Under the pieces are notes generated by a model. That model was given only the letters and a program-made list of their open reading frames with translations, ran no database searches and was not told the DNA's origin. 64,000 bases of DNA from Pythium myriotylum. Lineage: Eukaryota > Oomycota > Peronosporomycetes > Pythiales > Pythiaceae. Location: assembly GCA_023091665.1 (NCBI GenBank), contig JALJCQ010000024.1:1054001-1118000 (forward strand). Reading direction: 5' to 3'. The position numbers and the translations under genes are program-made. The first letter of the stretch is position 1. Each line of letters begins with the position of its first letter. Below are positions 49,661 to 59,934 of the stretch, one piece after another.

Positions 49661-52380
49661 ATGGCCGACAGCAAGAGCGAATACGGCGACGACGGCGACG
49701 TAAATGACGAACCGCAAGTGGACGAGGCGGCTGCCGTCGGTGACACAAATGTGCGCATCTTCTTACGCGTCAAGCCCTCGAAGAAGCCCTCGGGATTCTT
49801 TTCCTGGGACGAAGATGCGTCCGAGATGAAGTACGAGATTCCCAAGGACGTCGCGGCTGGGCTCATTAACAACTCGCGCACGAGCTACAAGTTTCGGTTC
49901 GATTCAGTGATCGGTATGGAGGCTAAGCAAACCGAAGTATTTGATCGTGTCGGTCGTCCGTGCGTGCAGAATGCCCTCAACGGATTCAACTCGACAGTGT
50001 TCGCGTATGGCCAGACCGGTTCGGGCAAGACGTTCACAATCACAGGTGGTGCTGAGCGGTACGAGGATCGAGGACTCATCCCACGCGCGTTGTCGATGAT
50101 TTTTGAGGAGATCAAAAACAACCCGAACAAGCAGATCCTCGTCCACGTGAGCTACCTCGAAATCTACAACAACCAGGGCTACGACTTGCTTGACCCCAAC
50201 CACGAGATGACGAAGAGCCTCGAGGATCTACCACGAGTAACGATGCTTGAAGACGAGGATGGAAACTGCCATCTCCGGAACATGTCCATGCACCTTGTCC
50301 ATTCAGAGGAGGATGCGCTGAATCTGCTGTTTCTAGGAGATACAAATCGCGCTGTGAGCGAGACAGCGATGAACCTGACGTCCTCGCGGTCGCACTGTAT
50401 TTTCACAGTGGCCCTTGAGAGCCGACGAACTGGCAGCGAGGTTGTGCTCCGATCCAAGCTGCACATGGTGGATTTGGCTGGCTCAGAACGTGCCCACAAG
50501 ACCGGCGCCAAGGGCCAGGTTCTCAAAGAGGCCACATATATTAACACAAGCCTCCACTACTTGGAGATGGTCATTGTTGCGCTCCATGAGAAGAACACAA
50601 AAGGACGCACGCACATCCCGTACCGCAACTCGATGCTCACATCCATGCTGCGTGATTCACTCGGTGGCAACTGCAAGACCGTCATGATCGCGACCGTCAG
50701 CCCTGAGAAGGATCAGACAGATGTAAGTGTTTGAGTGCTTTAGGCTGAAGGATTCTCGTCTTACGTTACGGCCGGAGCCTGACATGAGTGCAGGAATCAG
50801 TCTCGACGTGTCGATTTGCGCAGCGAGTTGCCCGAGTTCGCAATGATGCCCGTTTGAACGAGGAAGTCGACCCACAAATTATTATACGCCAGCTGAAGGC
50901 TCAAGTTGCGTCGCTTACAGAAGAATTGGCGATTGCAAGGGGCGAAGCAGTGCGTTCATGTGGAATCTGGTTATGTTTCCTCTTTCGTGCTTACTATTAA
51001 CGGGATATTTTACAGAAAGAAGGCGACGAGCTAAAGGACTATGAGCTCGAGAAATTGCAGCAGCGTGTGAAAACGTACGTCGATGACGGGGATCCGACCG
51101 CACACTTGAACATGGGAGAATTCACGCACTCGAAGATGAAGGCGTGCTTTGGGATTCTCAAGAACATGGTTCGGAGTGGTGGATCGACAGAAGGTAGTAG
51201 TGGAAGTTCAAGTAAAGCTGTGGGGGGAACTGTGGGAAACAACCAAGAGCTTGAAAGTCGCGTTACAGAACTCGAGCAGCTTGTCATACAGCGAGACAAC
51301 GAGATTGCGATCATGGTTAAGATGATTCGGAGCCAAAAGGCAGGTGGCGGTATCGTCGGGGATATTCCTGAGTCTCTTCTACGGCGTCAGAATGACGGAA
51401 ACAACCAGATTGAGTCCGACCAGAGTAAGGCAACTAAATCGAAACCACAACAGCCCCCTCCAGCTCCAGAAAACACATTTATGGCGTCGTTCAAAGTTGA
51501 TCCAGCCGTGCTGGAGGACCCAAACAAGGCGTTCGATGCATTCAAGGCCCAATATCCCAAGAATGATGCAATCCGAGAAAACAAGATGCTGCTGAAGCAA
51601 AAGTACGACGCTGCCAAAGAACTCGCAAACGTCGTGAACGACGCACGGCACCAGATCAAGACCCTTACGCTTCAAATGGATAAACTGCGGAAACAACAGG
51701 CGATCGCGGATGAAGGTCTCCTTTCTGCGAATGAAGAGAAATCATCGGATAGTGACTTAGCGGCGGAAAACAAACTGAAAGACCAGATCGATCAGCACAA
51801 GCTTGTTTACAAAAAAGGTTTTCACGACCTTAGTGAGCTCAAGAAAGAGATTCAGCACATCCAGAAGATGCTTGAGATGAGCCGAATCAAGCTGCAAAAG
51901 GATTTTGATCTGTGGTATCAACGCCAAGGTAAAAGTGTGCTCACAATAACCGAGTCCCTCATCCAGGCGAAGGCTGAGCCAAAACCTCAGCTTAGTGGCC
52001 ATGATGAAATTAAGTTTGTCGGAAACAATAATCAAATCGGGGAGGTTAAGCAAACTGCGCCAACAAAGTCGTCTTCGCCTCCGCGTCCCGAGCGACGCAA
52101 CGAGAGACTCACAGGATCCTCCTCATCATCCAGGCTTTCAAACTCATCAGTCGAGAGGAGCAGTGAGTTAATAAAGCCTCCAACACCACGCAGCGTTACC
52201 AGCTCTAGCACTACAGTCGTTGCTTCCTCAAGTCGGTGAGTGAGCGATTGGGATTTTACCAAACCATTGGATCTACTAACAACCGCCCATTTTCTTGATT
52301 GCAGGAGTTCCGTGGAAGACGATGTAACTGGATTCTACGAAGCTCTGGACATACTCAAGCGGAGATCAAGCCGCAAGTAG
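49661..52380 (+). CDS. kinesin-9 family motor (KIF6/KIF9-like), four exons
   Basis: Exons 49661-50722, 50794-50949, 51016-52235 and 52305-52380 (GT-AG, introns 66-71 bp), 837 aa. The motor domain is at about 25-380: P-loop GQTGSGKT (117-124), switch I NLTSSRSHCIF, switch II VDLAGSERAHK, and the neck region SVSTCRFAQRVARVRNDAR with LNEEVDPQ, which is characteristic of kinesin-9 (KIF6/KIF9). Heptad-rich coiled coils follow (KDYELEKLQQRV, ESRVTELEQLVIQRDNEI), then GFHDLSELKKEIQHIQKMLE and a Ser-rich tail ending LDILKRRSSRK. Kinesin-9 proteins act in cilia and flagella, fitting an organism with zoospores. The frame is open upstream of 49661 only from a GTG. Confidence 0.94.
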
Positions 52381-53551
52381 ACTGCATTTCCTAACGCATA
52401 ACGTCTGCAATCCGACATCTCGGCTGACGCGCGTCGGTGTAGCCAGTCCGCTTAGCTATCGATGTTCTGGCTGTTCATGATCGATACGTTCAATCTCTTA
52501 TAGCTATTGATCCACGTCTTGCTCACGAATCTTGTGGTTTCGGGCTGTGTTGTGATAGATAGGTGAACTCTTTTACCCGGTGGGTTGCTATTCGAAAGGT
52601 CACGGTCGTGGCGGCGCGACAAGATGAAAATCGATCCAAGAGTGAGGCCATAGAAATCCAGAGGCTGCGAATAGACAACGATACGCTGTTCCAATAAGGA
52701 AAAACATGTCTACCTCATTATGTTCATGCCACGAACGAGTTGTATCTCGTGTGTGCGGTCAGCGTTGGTCAGGCAGGAATGGACCTATCATCTCAGTACT
52801 GTTTGCTTGTTAGCTATTGCCAGTAACGAATCACAACTCGAATCTGCGGTCGCGGTTTGTCAGTGTCTGGAAGTGACTCATCAACGCAATACGTACCTGC
52901 TATTGAGTGCGCTCTTGAGCTGGAGCACAAGATGAGCAAGAGCTACAGTTTCGCCCTGTAACGTAGCCCTGTGGGAATGCAACCACGGCTTGCTGAACCC
53001 GTGGGTGGACACGTGGAGTTTACAGTTCCGATGGGTTGGCCCAGCGCCATATCAGACACTTGGCAATGTACGATCACACGCTGTTTGCGCATTGAAAGGG
53101 AGCTCTGTGCCTATCGATCAGGAACAGCAATCGTCGATCTTATCTCAGAACGTCTCACATGGGATCTTCGAACTGGACACTTGTGTAGCCAGTTTCTAAA
53201 GTATCATTTCAAGGCAGAAAGTGGTATCAATCTCACCTACTTACAGTGCAGTCACCCATACTTCACCGTAAACTGATTCGTATTGATGACCTCTCGTGCC
53301 AAGTTGACTCGGTCGACCCACCACCGCTGATTGGCCAAAGCCCGATCCTGACGTGGCCACTCGCGACTCCGCGTCACGCGCGAGTCTTTCGTGGTGCACA
53401 CCGAGATTCGCTTTGAAACCGCTCAATGTGGACGTCAACATCTACGAAATCCCGCTTCTCCACTCGCTGTCAGCTCCGGCAGACGTGAGACCGTCACAGC
53501 TGGCGACCGTCAAAACGAATGAGAGCTCGTTCTCTGCCGCCGGAACAGCCG
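52381..53551. other. intergenic region upstream of LH6
   Basis: About 1.2 kb with no recognised gene. The stretch 53290-53550 is GC-richer and probably promoter. Nothing else identified. Confidence 0.4.
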
Positions 53552-53618
53552 GCTGGTACCGAGAAGATTGGAAACTCAAGTCCGGTAGTGGTCAGTTTCC
53601 AATCTTCTCGGTACCAGC
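53552..53618. repeat. perfect 25-bp inverted repeat just upstream of the LH6 start codon
   Basis: Left arm 53552-53576 (gctggtaccgagaagattgg onward), spacer 53577-53593 (17 nt), right arm 53594-53618. The right arm ends 15 bp before the ATG at 53634, so it is probably in the 5' UTR and would fold into a very stable hairpin there. Confidence 0.97.
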
Positions 53619-53633
53619 AAGATCGTAACGCCC

Positions 53634-55097
53634 ATGAAGACCATCTCGGTGCTCGCAGTCGCAGCACTGCTCAACCTCGCGTCAGCCGAGACCAACACCA
53701 GCGCAACGCCTGTGCAGCTCACGCTCACGCAACTCGGCGGCTCCGGGCTGCGTTTCAGGACCCAGCTCTTCCCCAAGACGGACGCTGTGACAGGCGCTGT
53801 CGTTGACTTTGACGCACGTGTGGACTACGAGTTCCTTGGTGATGCCTACGCCGTGACGATTCGAGACCGCCGCGCGTACGTCCAGGTCGGCGACGGGTCT
53901 TCGTCGTGCCTGAGCTCGTCGCAAGTGGTACCAGTCACCTCGCTGCTGGAAGCGTTCCTCCATCCGACAGTCGTTTCGTCTGGTGCGACCATCTCGTGCG
54001 CGAGTGGTTCCACGCCAGTCGCATTTACACTCTCCGGTGAGGCCTATGCATTCTGCGCCAAGGCAAAGTCCGTTCCGACCACGACAGGCTCGATCCAGTC
54101 CACTCTCGCACTGCTACAGGCCAACAGTGAGGCCACGCCAGTGAGCGCTGATATCTCGTCCGTGACCAAGTCGTGTCCGACTGTGTATGAGACCACGGAC
54201 CTCACTGTCATGTCATCGACCGAACGCCAGCTCGAAGCGCAGGCCGACTGTGCGTGTAAGGACGGGCTCAAGGCGTGTCTGTTCGTTCACGGCATGGGGC
54301 TCTCGGCTGACGGCCCGGCGCTGGATGAATACACAAAGTGTTGGGGTGACATCAAGACCCAGGCCAAGTGCTGCTCGTCCATGAAGTTCATGCAAATGGA
54401 CACGGTCCACAACGCCTGGTACGGCGACTACCTCTCCAAGAAAGTATGCGATACAGCCATCTCGATGGCCAAACCTGGCTCTGACAAGATGGCGTTACAG
54501 GGCGTTGCGCTCATCGGCCACTCGATGGGCAACCTCGTCATCGCCAACGCTGAGCTCAAAGGCTACTGTGCAATCGGCTCGTCGTCCAAGTGGATCTCGC
54601 TGGCCGGCCCCTTCCTCGGCTCGCAAAGTGCGAACCTCGCGCTCGGGGCTTGCAGCTCTGGAAGCTCGGCGGTCGTAAGCACGCTCTCGACCTTCGGCCT
54701 CTGCCCTATCGGCGACACGATTGCCTCGCTCCCATACTACCACTCGGACCGATCGAATGTGACTGTAGACACACTGTACGACAAGGCCGGCGCTATCTAC
54801 CGCAAGAAAGTGACGTCCAACTTGTGTGGTGTGAGTGCGACGGGACTGACGTCGGTCAAGTCGATCCAGTACGGCTTGCTCGGATCGATCTCTGGCCACG
54901 CGACCAGCGAGAACGATGGAGCCGTCCACATTCTTAGCTGCCAGGCTGGACTCGACGCCTCCAAGTACTCGACGACATGGAGCGGCGGCAACTTTTACAA
55001 GGCTGACATCAACCACGGCGACAGTTCCTTCACGGCTGGTGACGGACTGTTCGGCGATTCTCGCAAGCCCGTAAAGTGGTTCAATTGTCAATTCTAA
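53634..55097 (+). CDS. LH6, divergent secreted alpha/beta hydrolase
   Basis: 487 aa. Unlike LH1-LH5 it starts with a cleavable signal peptide (MKTISVLAVAALLNLASA) and lacks the membrane anchor, His pairs and R-x-L-x-E motif. The first domain is shorter (VDFDARVDYEFLGDAYAVTI, FTLSGEAYAFC). The hydrolase domain is complete: CLFVHGMGLS, Ser297 in GHSMGNL, Asp in NDGAV, His in NHGD, end RKPVKWFNCQF. It should be freely secreted. It was probably the source of the degenerate piece at 57478-57780. The hairpin just upstream (53552-53618) may affect its translation. Confidence 0.87.
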   Translation: MKTISVLAVAALLNLASAETNTSATPVQLTLTQLGGSGLRFRTQLFPKTDAVTGAVVDFDARVDYEFLGDAYAVTIRDRRAYVQVGDGSSSCLSSSQVVPVTSLLEAFLHPTVVSSGATISCASGSTPVAFTLSGEAYAFCAKAKSVPTTTGSIQSTLALLQANSEATPVSADISSVTKSCPTVYETTDLTVMSSTERQLEAQADCACKDGLKACLFVHGMGLSADGPALDEYTKCWGDIKTQAKCCSSMKFMQMDTVHNAWYGDYLSKKVCDTAISMAKPGSDKMALQGVALIGHSMGNLVIANAELKGYCAIGSSSKWISLAGPFLGSQSANLALGACSSGSSAVVSTLSTFGLCPIGDTIASLPYYHSDRSNVTVDTLYDKAGAIYRKKVTSNLCGVSATGLTSVKSIQYGLLGSISGHATSENDGAVHILSCQAGLDASKYSTTWSGGNFYKADINHGDSSFTAGDGLFGDSRKPVKWFNCQF

Positions 55098-55564
55098 AAC
55101 GACAACACGCCCTAGTAAGACTGCGATTTGTGTCAACAGAGTTACAGAATATACACTTCGCACTACCGCATGTGCTCCGTCGGACGAAATTTGACTGTGT
55201 GGAAATATTAAGTACTAAAATATTGACAGTCGAGGTTTGCGAGAGGGTTGGACGCTCATTATTTAGCCACCCACAAAAGGGAACATTGACCAGGTGATCG
55301 AGAGCTGTGTAATTCTGTAGATAATGAACCTCAACAGCATTTGGGACGAGGAATACTCGAATAACTCGACGAGTTAACTACCTGGAGAACGGAGAAACCG
55401 TTGGGCTTTGGTGGAATTCTATTTACTGTATTGTTGGGTGGGAAACCCGAATGCATGATTTACGAACATGACGTTGTAGTTGATATGTTCATCATCAGTA
55501 TATTTCAGGACTCCAGTTGTTCAGTACACAAAACTCCCACCTCACATCAAACGTAAAATCTAAG
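55098..55564. other. intergenic, nothing recognised
   Basis: 467 bp between convergent LH6 and LPMO-like copy 1. No recognised feature. Confidence 0.4.
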
Positions 55565-56698
55565 CTATCCCTGGTAAGGGAACACCTTGCCGGTGACGCC
55601 GTTGTCAGCCGAGCGCGCCTGCCCACCCCAACCTCCATTGTTGTTCCAACCGCCCCACAGGTTGTTTCCACCCTGAGCGTTGTTGTTTCCTTGGCCTCCG
55701 TTGGTGCCACCGTTGTTGCCTCCGTTGTTGCCTCCGTTGTTCCCTCCGTTGTTCCCTCCGTTGTTGCCTCCGTTGTTCCCTCCGTTGTTCCCTCCACTGT
55801 TGCCACCGTTGTTGCCACCGTTGTTGCTGCCACGCATGTTACCGCCAGTATTTCCTCCGTTGTTGCCTCCGTTGTTACCGCCATTGTTTCCCCCGTTGTT
55901 TGCTCCTTTGTTAGCACCATTGTTGCCTCCGTTGTTAGCACCGCCGTTGTTTCCGGTGTTGAAACCACCGGCGTTGAAAACCCCGGCGTTGTTGCCACCG
56001 TTGTTACCGCCGTTGTTGGCTCCGTTGTTACCGCCATTGTTGCCTCCGTTGTTAGCACCGCCGTTGTTTCCGGTGTTGAAACCACCGGCGTTGAAAACCC
56101 CGGCGTTGTTGCCACCGTTGTTACCGCCGTTGTTGGCTCCGTTGTTACCGCCATTGTTGCCTCCGTTGTTACCGCCATTGTTGCCTCCGTTGTTAGCACC
56201 ACCGTTGTTGCCTCCGTTGTTGCCTCCGTTGTTACCTCCGTTGTTGCCTCCGTTGTTACCTCCGTTGTTACCTCCGTTGTTTGCTGCGTTGAAGCCTCCG
56301 CCATTGTTGCCTCCGTTGTTCCCGCCAGAGCCACCGTTTGGGTTAGCCGACTGAGCGTTGCCTCCAGACGAAGTACCGCCACCGCCACCGCCACCGCCGC
56401 CCTGGAGTGGAGCACAACCAATGTACACCTGGAATGGAGCAAAGTGCGTCGCCAACCAGTAGAACGTCAAACGCTTCTTGCCCTGGCACTTGGCCTTGTC
56501 GTATTGAATCGGCTTGTTCAAGATCGTACGGCAGTCCATCGTGAACGGAACGACGATGTCGTCGTCACACCAGGCCTCACACGGACCAGGGTGGATAGCG
56601 GCAGTGTTACCGAGGTTATAGTTACCAAACTCGATGTGGTCCGGCAAGAGCGCGACGGAGGCGAGCGAGGCTGCCACAACAGCTGAAAGGGTCTTCAT
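55565..56698 (-). CDS. LPMO-like protein copy 1, lacking its N-terminal half, with Asn/Gly-rich tail
   Basis: 377 aa from ATG 56698. Signal peptide MKTLSAVVAASLASVALLP runs straight into IEFGN-NLGN, HPGPCEAWCDDDIVVPFTMD, CQGKKRLTFYWLATHFAPFQ and VYIGC. Compared with copy 2 (60461-61786), about 100 residues are missing, including the mature N-terminal His needed for the copper His-brace. The Asn-Gly-Gly tail (DNA 55690-56330) contains two copies of an AGVFNAGGFNTGNNGGANNG block, a recent internal duplication. It ends QARSADNGVTGKVFPYQG. Frame and signal peptide are intact, so it may be expressed as a non-catalytic protein. Confidence 0.8.
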   Translation of the reverse strand: MKTLSAVVAASLASVALLPDHIEFGNYNLGNTAAIHPGPCEAWCDDDIVVPFTMDCRTILNKPIQYDKAKCQGKKRLTFYWLATHFAPFQVYIGCAPLQGGGGGGGGGTSSGGNAQSANPNGGSGGNNGGNNGGGFNAANNGGNNGGNNGGNNGGNNGGNNGGNNGGANNGGNNGGNNGGNNGGNNGANNGGNNGGNNAGVFNAGGFNTGNNGGANNGGNNGGNNGANNGGNNGGNNAGVFNAGGFNTGNNGGANNGGNNGANKGANNGGNNGGNNGGNNGGNTGGNMRGSNNGGNNGGNSGGNNGGNNGGNNGGNNGGNNGGNNGGNNGGTNGGQGNNNAQGGNNLWGGWNNNGGWGGQARSADNGVTGKVFPYQG

Positions 56699-57477
56699 CT
56701 CGAGTGGATGTTTGTGGTTGCGGGCAGGATTGGCAATGGCTCTTTGCTGCTCAACAAAGTCAAGCAGAACGCCCAACAGAGGCCAGGTTGTGAGTAGAAG
56801 TCCGATCGATCCGGATGTAACATGACATCAGGTAGCCAGAAATACTGATTCCGTCATGGACTAACGATTCGTCCACATACAGTGCAATAGACAACGCGCG
56901 AATCGAGTCTTTCCTCTTTCGCTAGGAGGTCCCCTCGTTCTCTTCTAGTGACTGAGTGCCCAATCGATGCTGAGGAGAAGGACTGTCCGTCTTCTACGGA
57001 AGTTGGTGTCTCCGGCTTGAGTAGCACCGCAACGAGCTGGCGTTTTGGGATATGTGTTTGCATCTTCTTCTTGGCACCATGCGTGAGGAGCACGACAGCA
57101 GACTCTGAGGAATTCAGCAAATGAGCCACTTGAGCTCTCGGTTGAAAACTGGGTTTTGCAGACGCCTTCGTTAATCGAGATTGCCTCAGGCGAGGGTATC
57201 TCGTTCGTTTCTCTCTAACCTTCACACAACCAACTCGCAGATTACTCGCATTGACTGCTCTTGCAGGCGGTGGAATTGTTCGTCCAGCACGCAGTTCCTC
57301 GGACCTCATGTGGCACCACCGGACTGCAACAAGAGGCTGTCCGTGGCTTCTGACGGTCGTTTGCTTGTGGTCGCTTGTACCAGTCGAGATGGCTTTCGTA
57401 AACGAGGACAAGTCCACTCCAACAAGTTTCTTGTACACCAGCTGTAAGCGTTTCTAAAGCTCGTAGAAGTGGTGCAG
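56699..57477. repeat. upstream flank of LPMO-like copy 1, duplicated upstream of copy 2
   Basis: Shares blocks with 61790-62560: ccagaaata-cgatt then ggacta-cgattcgtcc near 56835-56875 and 61912-61950, gtctccggcttgagt near 57008 and 62067, and gtgcaggccggctgggatct near 57472 against gtgcaggccagctgggatct near 62518. It therefore belongs to a segmental duplication carrying the LPMO-like gene and debris of an LH gene. The short open frames here are not recognised. Confidence 0.65.
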
Positions 57478-57780
57478 GCCGGCTGGGATCTACGTCGTGA
57501 AAATTCGAGACCACCGCGCGTACTTTCAAGTGGGAGACGGCTCTTCGTTGTGGATGAGATCCTCGCAAGTGGTACCGCTCACGTCGGTCCTCCATTCGGC
57601 AGTCCTCCATCCGGCGTTTGTTCCGACCTCGACAGGCTCAATGCAGTCGATCTAGAGACCAACAGCGAGGCCACCCCAAAGGCGAGCGATGTCTCCTTCT
57701 CGACCGAGTCGTGTCCGGCTGCGAATGAGACCACGGACCTTACTTTCTCATCGTCGACCGACACTAGACTCCCAAAGCGT
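57478..57780 (+). pseudogene. LH6-related hydrolase fragment
   Basis: In shifted plus frames: YVVKIRDHRAYFQVGDGSS, SSQVVPLTSVL, VPTSTGSMQS, then ETNSEATPKASDVSFSTESC and NETTDLTFSSSTD. LH6 has YAVTIRDRRAYVQVGDGSS, SSQVVPVTSLL, VPTTTGSIQS, then QANSEATPVSADISSVTKSC and YETTDLTVMSSTE. About 30 residues around the LSGEAYAFC block are deleted and there is a stop and a shift. The hydrolase domain is absent. Confidence 0.8.
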
Positions 57781-57954
57781 GCTGCACAGCGTTGCGGACT
57801 ACGGTGTCATTCGCATCAATTGATCACGCCCTGATTGCAGTTCTAGACACGACAGGCTGAAGTCCCCACGGTAATATCCCCGCAACTTGCCTGAGCTGTA
57901 CGACAGCGCACTCAGGCGACTGCAGAGCGAGGGTGTCGGTTCATACAGTCGAAA

Positions 57955-58400
57955 ATCGTCCTAATATGTCCTAGATGTCCTACGCTGGATTCGTAATTTA
58001 CGAAGATGGATCCTAAAACCGTCCAAAACTCATCTATTCGATCATCTTCAACGTGAACATGGCAGGACGATATGTCCTAAACGAATCCAATACGTGTCCA
58101 AAAGATGTCCTAGAGTCGCACTAATAGGATCCCAAAAGACTCTAGCCTGGGATAGTATACTATACAGTGTAGTAATGTTCAAGCACGTTTTTGGACGCAT
58201 TTAGGACGCGTTTATTTTATGTTTAGGATGGAGTTTGGACAGGTTTAGGATATATTTAGGATAAACAGCGACAAAAGAACCTAAATGCTGTCCTAAAACC
58301 ACTTCTTTCACGTCCTAAAACCTCAAATAACATTCTAAAACGAGTAAAAAACCTTAATTACGGTAATTGAATGGTTCAAGACGCTTCACCTGCGAGAACG
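57955..58400. repeat. AT-rich region full of TCCTA/TAGGA motifs, possible MULE end
   Basis: gtcctaa, tcctaga, aggac and tttaggat recur at least 15 times in both orientations. A similar cluster (tcctaata at 59093-59100, ataggatgaaataggacggg at 59239-59258) lies on the far side of the transposase remnant, so these may be the decayed terminal inverted repeats of that element. Exact ends were not found. Confidence 0.4.
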
Positions 58401-58502
58401 TATAGTGAATCGACGCGTACATGCAATACTACAGTTGCGTTCTAGTGGCTGAGAATGCACGTGCGCTTGGAACGCCATCTCTGTGGCCAGCTCACTTCGC
58501 AA

Positions 58503-59036
58503 TGGAGCACAAAGACTACAAGTTCGTGAAGAAACGCACATGCAAGAAGACCGGCACGGTGTACTACAGCTGCGCGCGTTTTGGTCCTACTTTCGCCGCA
58601 CGTGGGTGCGTCGCTACAATCCGTCGTTCTGGAATGTGAACGATGATGATGATGCAGGTGGAGTCTATTGAGTTCAACTATGTGAATCCTAATAGCTGGG
58701 AGCTTAGCGGGTACCGACCTAGAGGGGGTCAATGGAGAGGCCTGTTGTTGGCCACCACGGACGTAGGTCGTTGGCTGGTTCTGGAATGTGAACGCCATGA
58801 GTGCGAAGGGCGTGGAACTCGTGAACAGGACGAACAACCCGTTGGAGAAGTATAACCGCGACTTTGGTGAGCGGTTTTCAAACGCACGTCCAAGCCTCCT
58901 CACCTTCGTCGAAGTCGCAAAAGCTGACAGTTTGCGCTACACGCGTCTGCTCGAGGACGTGCGCAGTGGCATCGCGAGCGCACCGCAACACGCCCCGAGT
59001 GTGCAAGTGAGAGTTCCCGAGGAGTGCAGAGCATGA
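58503..59036 (+). pseudogene. MULE transposase remnant with FLYWCH finger, internally deleted
   Basis: The N-terminus MEHKDYKFVKKRTCKKTGTV with YYSCARFG resembles a FLYWCH zinc finger, found at the start of oomycete Mutator-like transposases. In another frame the C-terminus reads YFRRTWVRRYNPSFWNVN, then, after an inserted 135 bp, AMSAKGVELVNRTNNPLEKY, RPSLLTFVEVAKADSLRYTR and LLEDVRSGIASAP, the usual MULE C-terminal block. The catalytic DDE region between them (several hundred codons) is deleted at about 58575-58590. It cannot encode an active transposase. Confidence 0.7.
58643..58777 (-). mobile_element. 5'-truncated LINE 3' end inserted in the MULE remnant
   Basis: 135 bp flanked by a 17-bp direct repeat gttctggaatgtgaacg (58626-58642 and 58778-58794). 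Its left end is a (GAT)n run (atgatgatgatgcagg), i.e. a minus-strand (ATC)n tail, followed by gtctattgagttcaac and gaatcctaatagct, the reverse complement of the LINE tail at 28530-28600. Removing it makes PSFWNVN-AMSAKG continuous. Confidence 0.8.
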
Positions 59037-59934
59037 GAGTAGTGTCAACGAAGATGAGCTGCGTTTGGCGTCCGAACGCTGTCCACTTTGTGTCCTAATA
59101 CAATCATCGTTCGTGCACTTTCAAATGATATCCCAGTCTCACTGAGGAAAATCTGTTCCTGTCTCACCATGACAACACTGATATCTGTCCTACGACTGTG
59201 CTAAATTCTCGGTTATCTTTCCAAAATCGTTGGACAAATAGGATGAAATAGGACGGGAATAGGACGCGGAAGCAGCTTCCCTGAGCGAGACGATATCGCT
59301 GCCTCGGCGCTTGGGACAGTGCCAACAATTATCTCACACAACCAGGAAGTTTGTCCGCACGAAAAAGCCGAAACGGATGTATTGGTGGTGGCTTTGTGTA
59401 ACTGCGCCCCCTAGCCATGCGCATCAAGGGGCACAGGCTCATTGACAGGGACCGCTCGGCGGTTCGATATGGCTGTCCACACTGATCCATAGTAAGGCAT
59501 AGATTCCTCACGTGTTGGGTCCACTCGAACGTTCAGCTCGTATGGGAAGTCTTACGCTCCAATTGGATCACTATCGGTTCCTGGAGATCACTTCTTGTAG
59601 ACCAGACTGTCAAGTTCGCCAGCTCCTAGTTGGCGCTCAACACCAACCCCTTCGCCTGCAAGTCGGCTCGCTGCCCCCCAGCGGGGACGACAGAGACTGA
59701 GCAACGGATCTGTATGACACGTTGGAGGGGCTTTGGTGCATCCGTGTCCTTGTCTGCTTTCAAGTGATCTCGCCTTGGCAGTATTGAAACCGCCCCCCTG
59801 AGACCACTCGCTGGGAAGTTTAGGACGAATTGGATCCTTCAGTAAAGCAACCTGTGACAGTCTACGAAGTACCATTCATGTTCTACGGAATCATTTTTAG
59901 AACAGTTTTAGAACATAGAACCGTAAAATATAGA
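59037..59934. other. intergenic, decayed repeat DNA
   Basis: Contains the right-hand TAGGA cluster (59090-59270) and otherwise no recognised feature. Short open frames (59588-59875 on minus) have no domain. Confidence 0.35.

Noticed and set aside
55690..56330. Regularly spaced short repeats resembling a CRISPR array
   Set aside because: The units are 9-18 bp coding repeats (NNGG) in a eukaryotic gene; there are no unique spacers and no cas genes.
55680..56354. Long plus-strand frames of Leu-Pro-Pro repeats (also 60561-61142 and 63397-63819), and Val/Thr-rich frames in the same places
   Set aside because: They are antisense or shifted readings of the Asn/Gly repeat tails of the LPMO-like genes, which have signal peptides and a conserved domain in the true frame.
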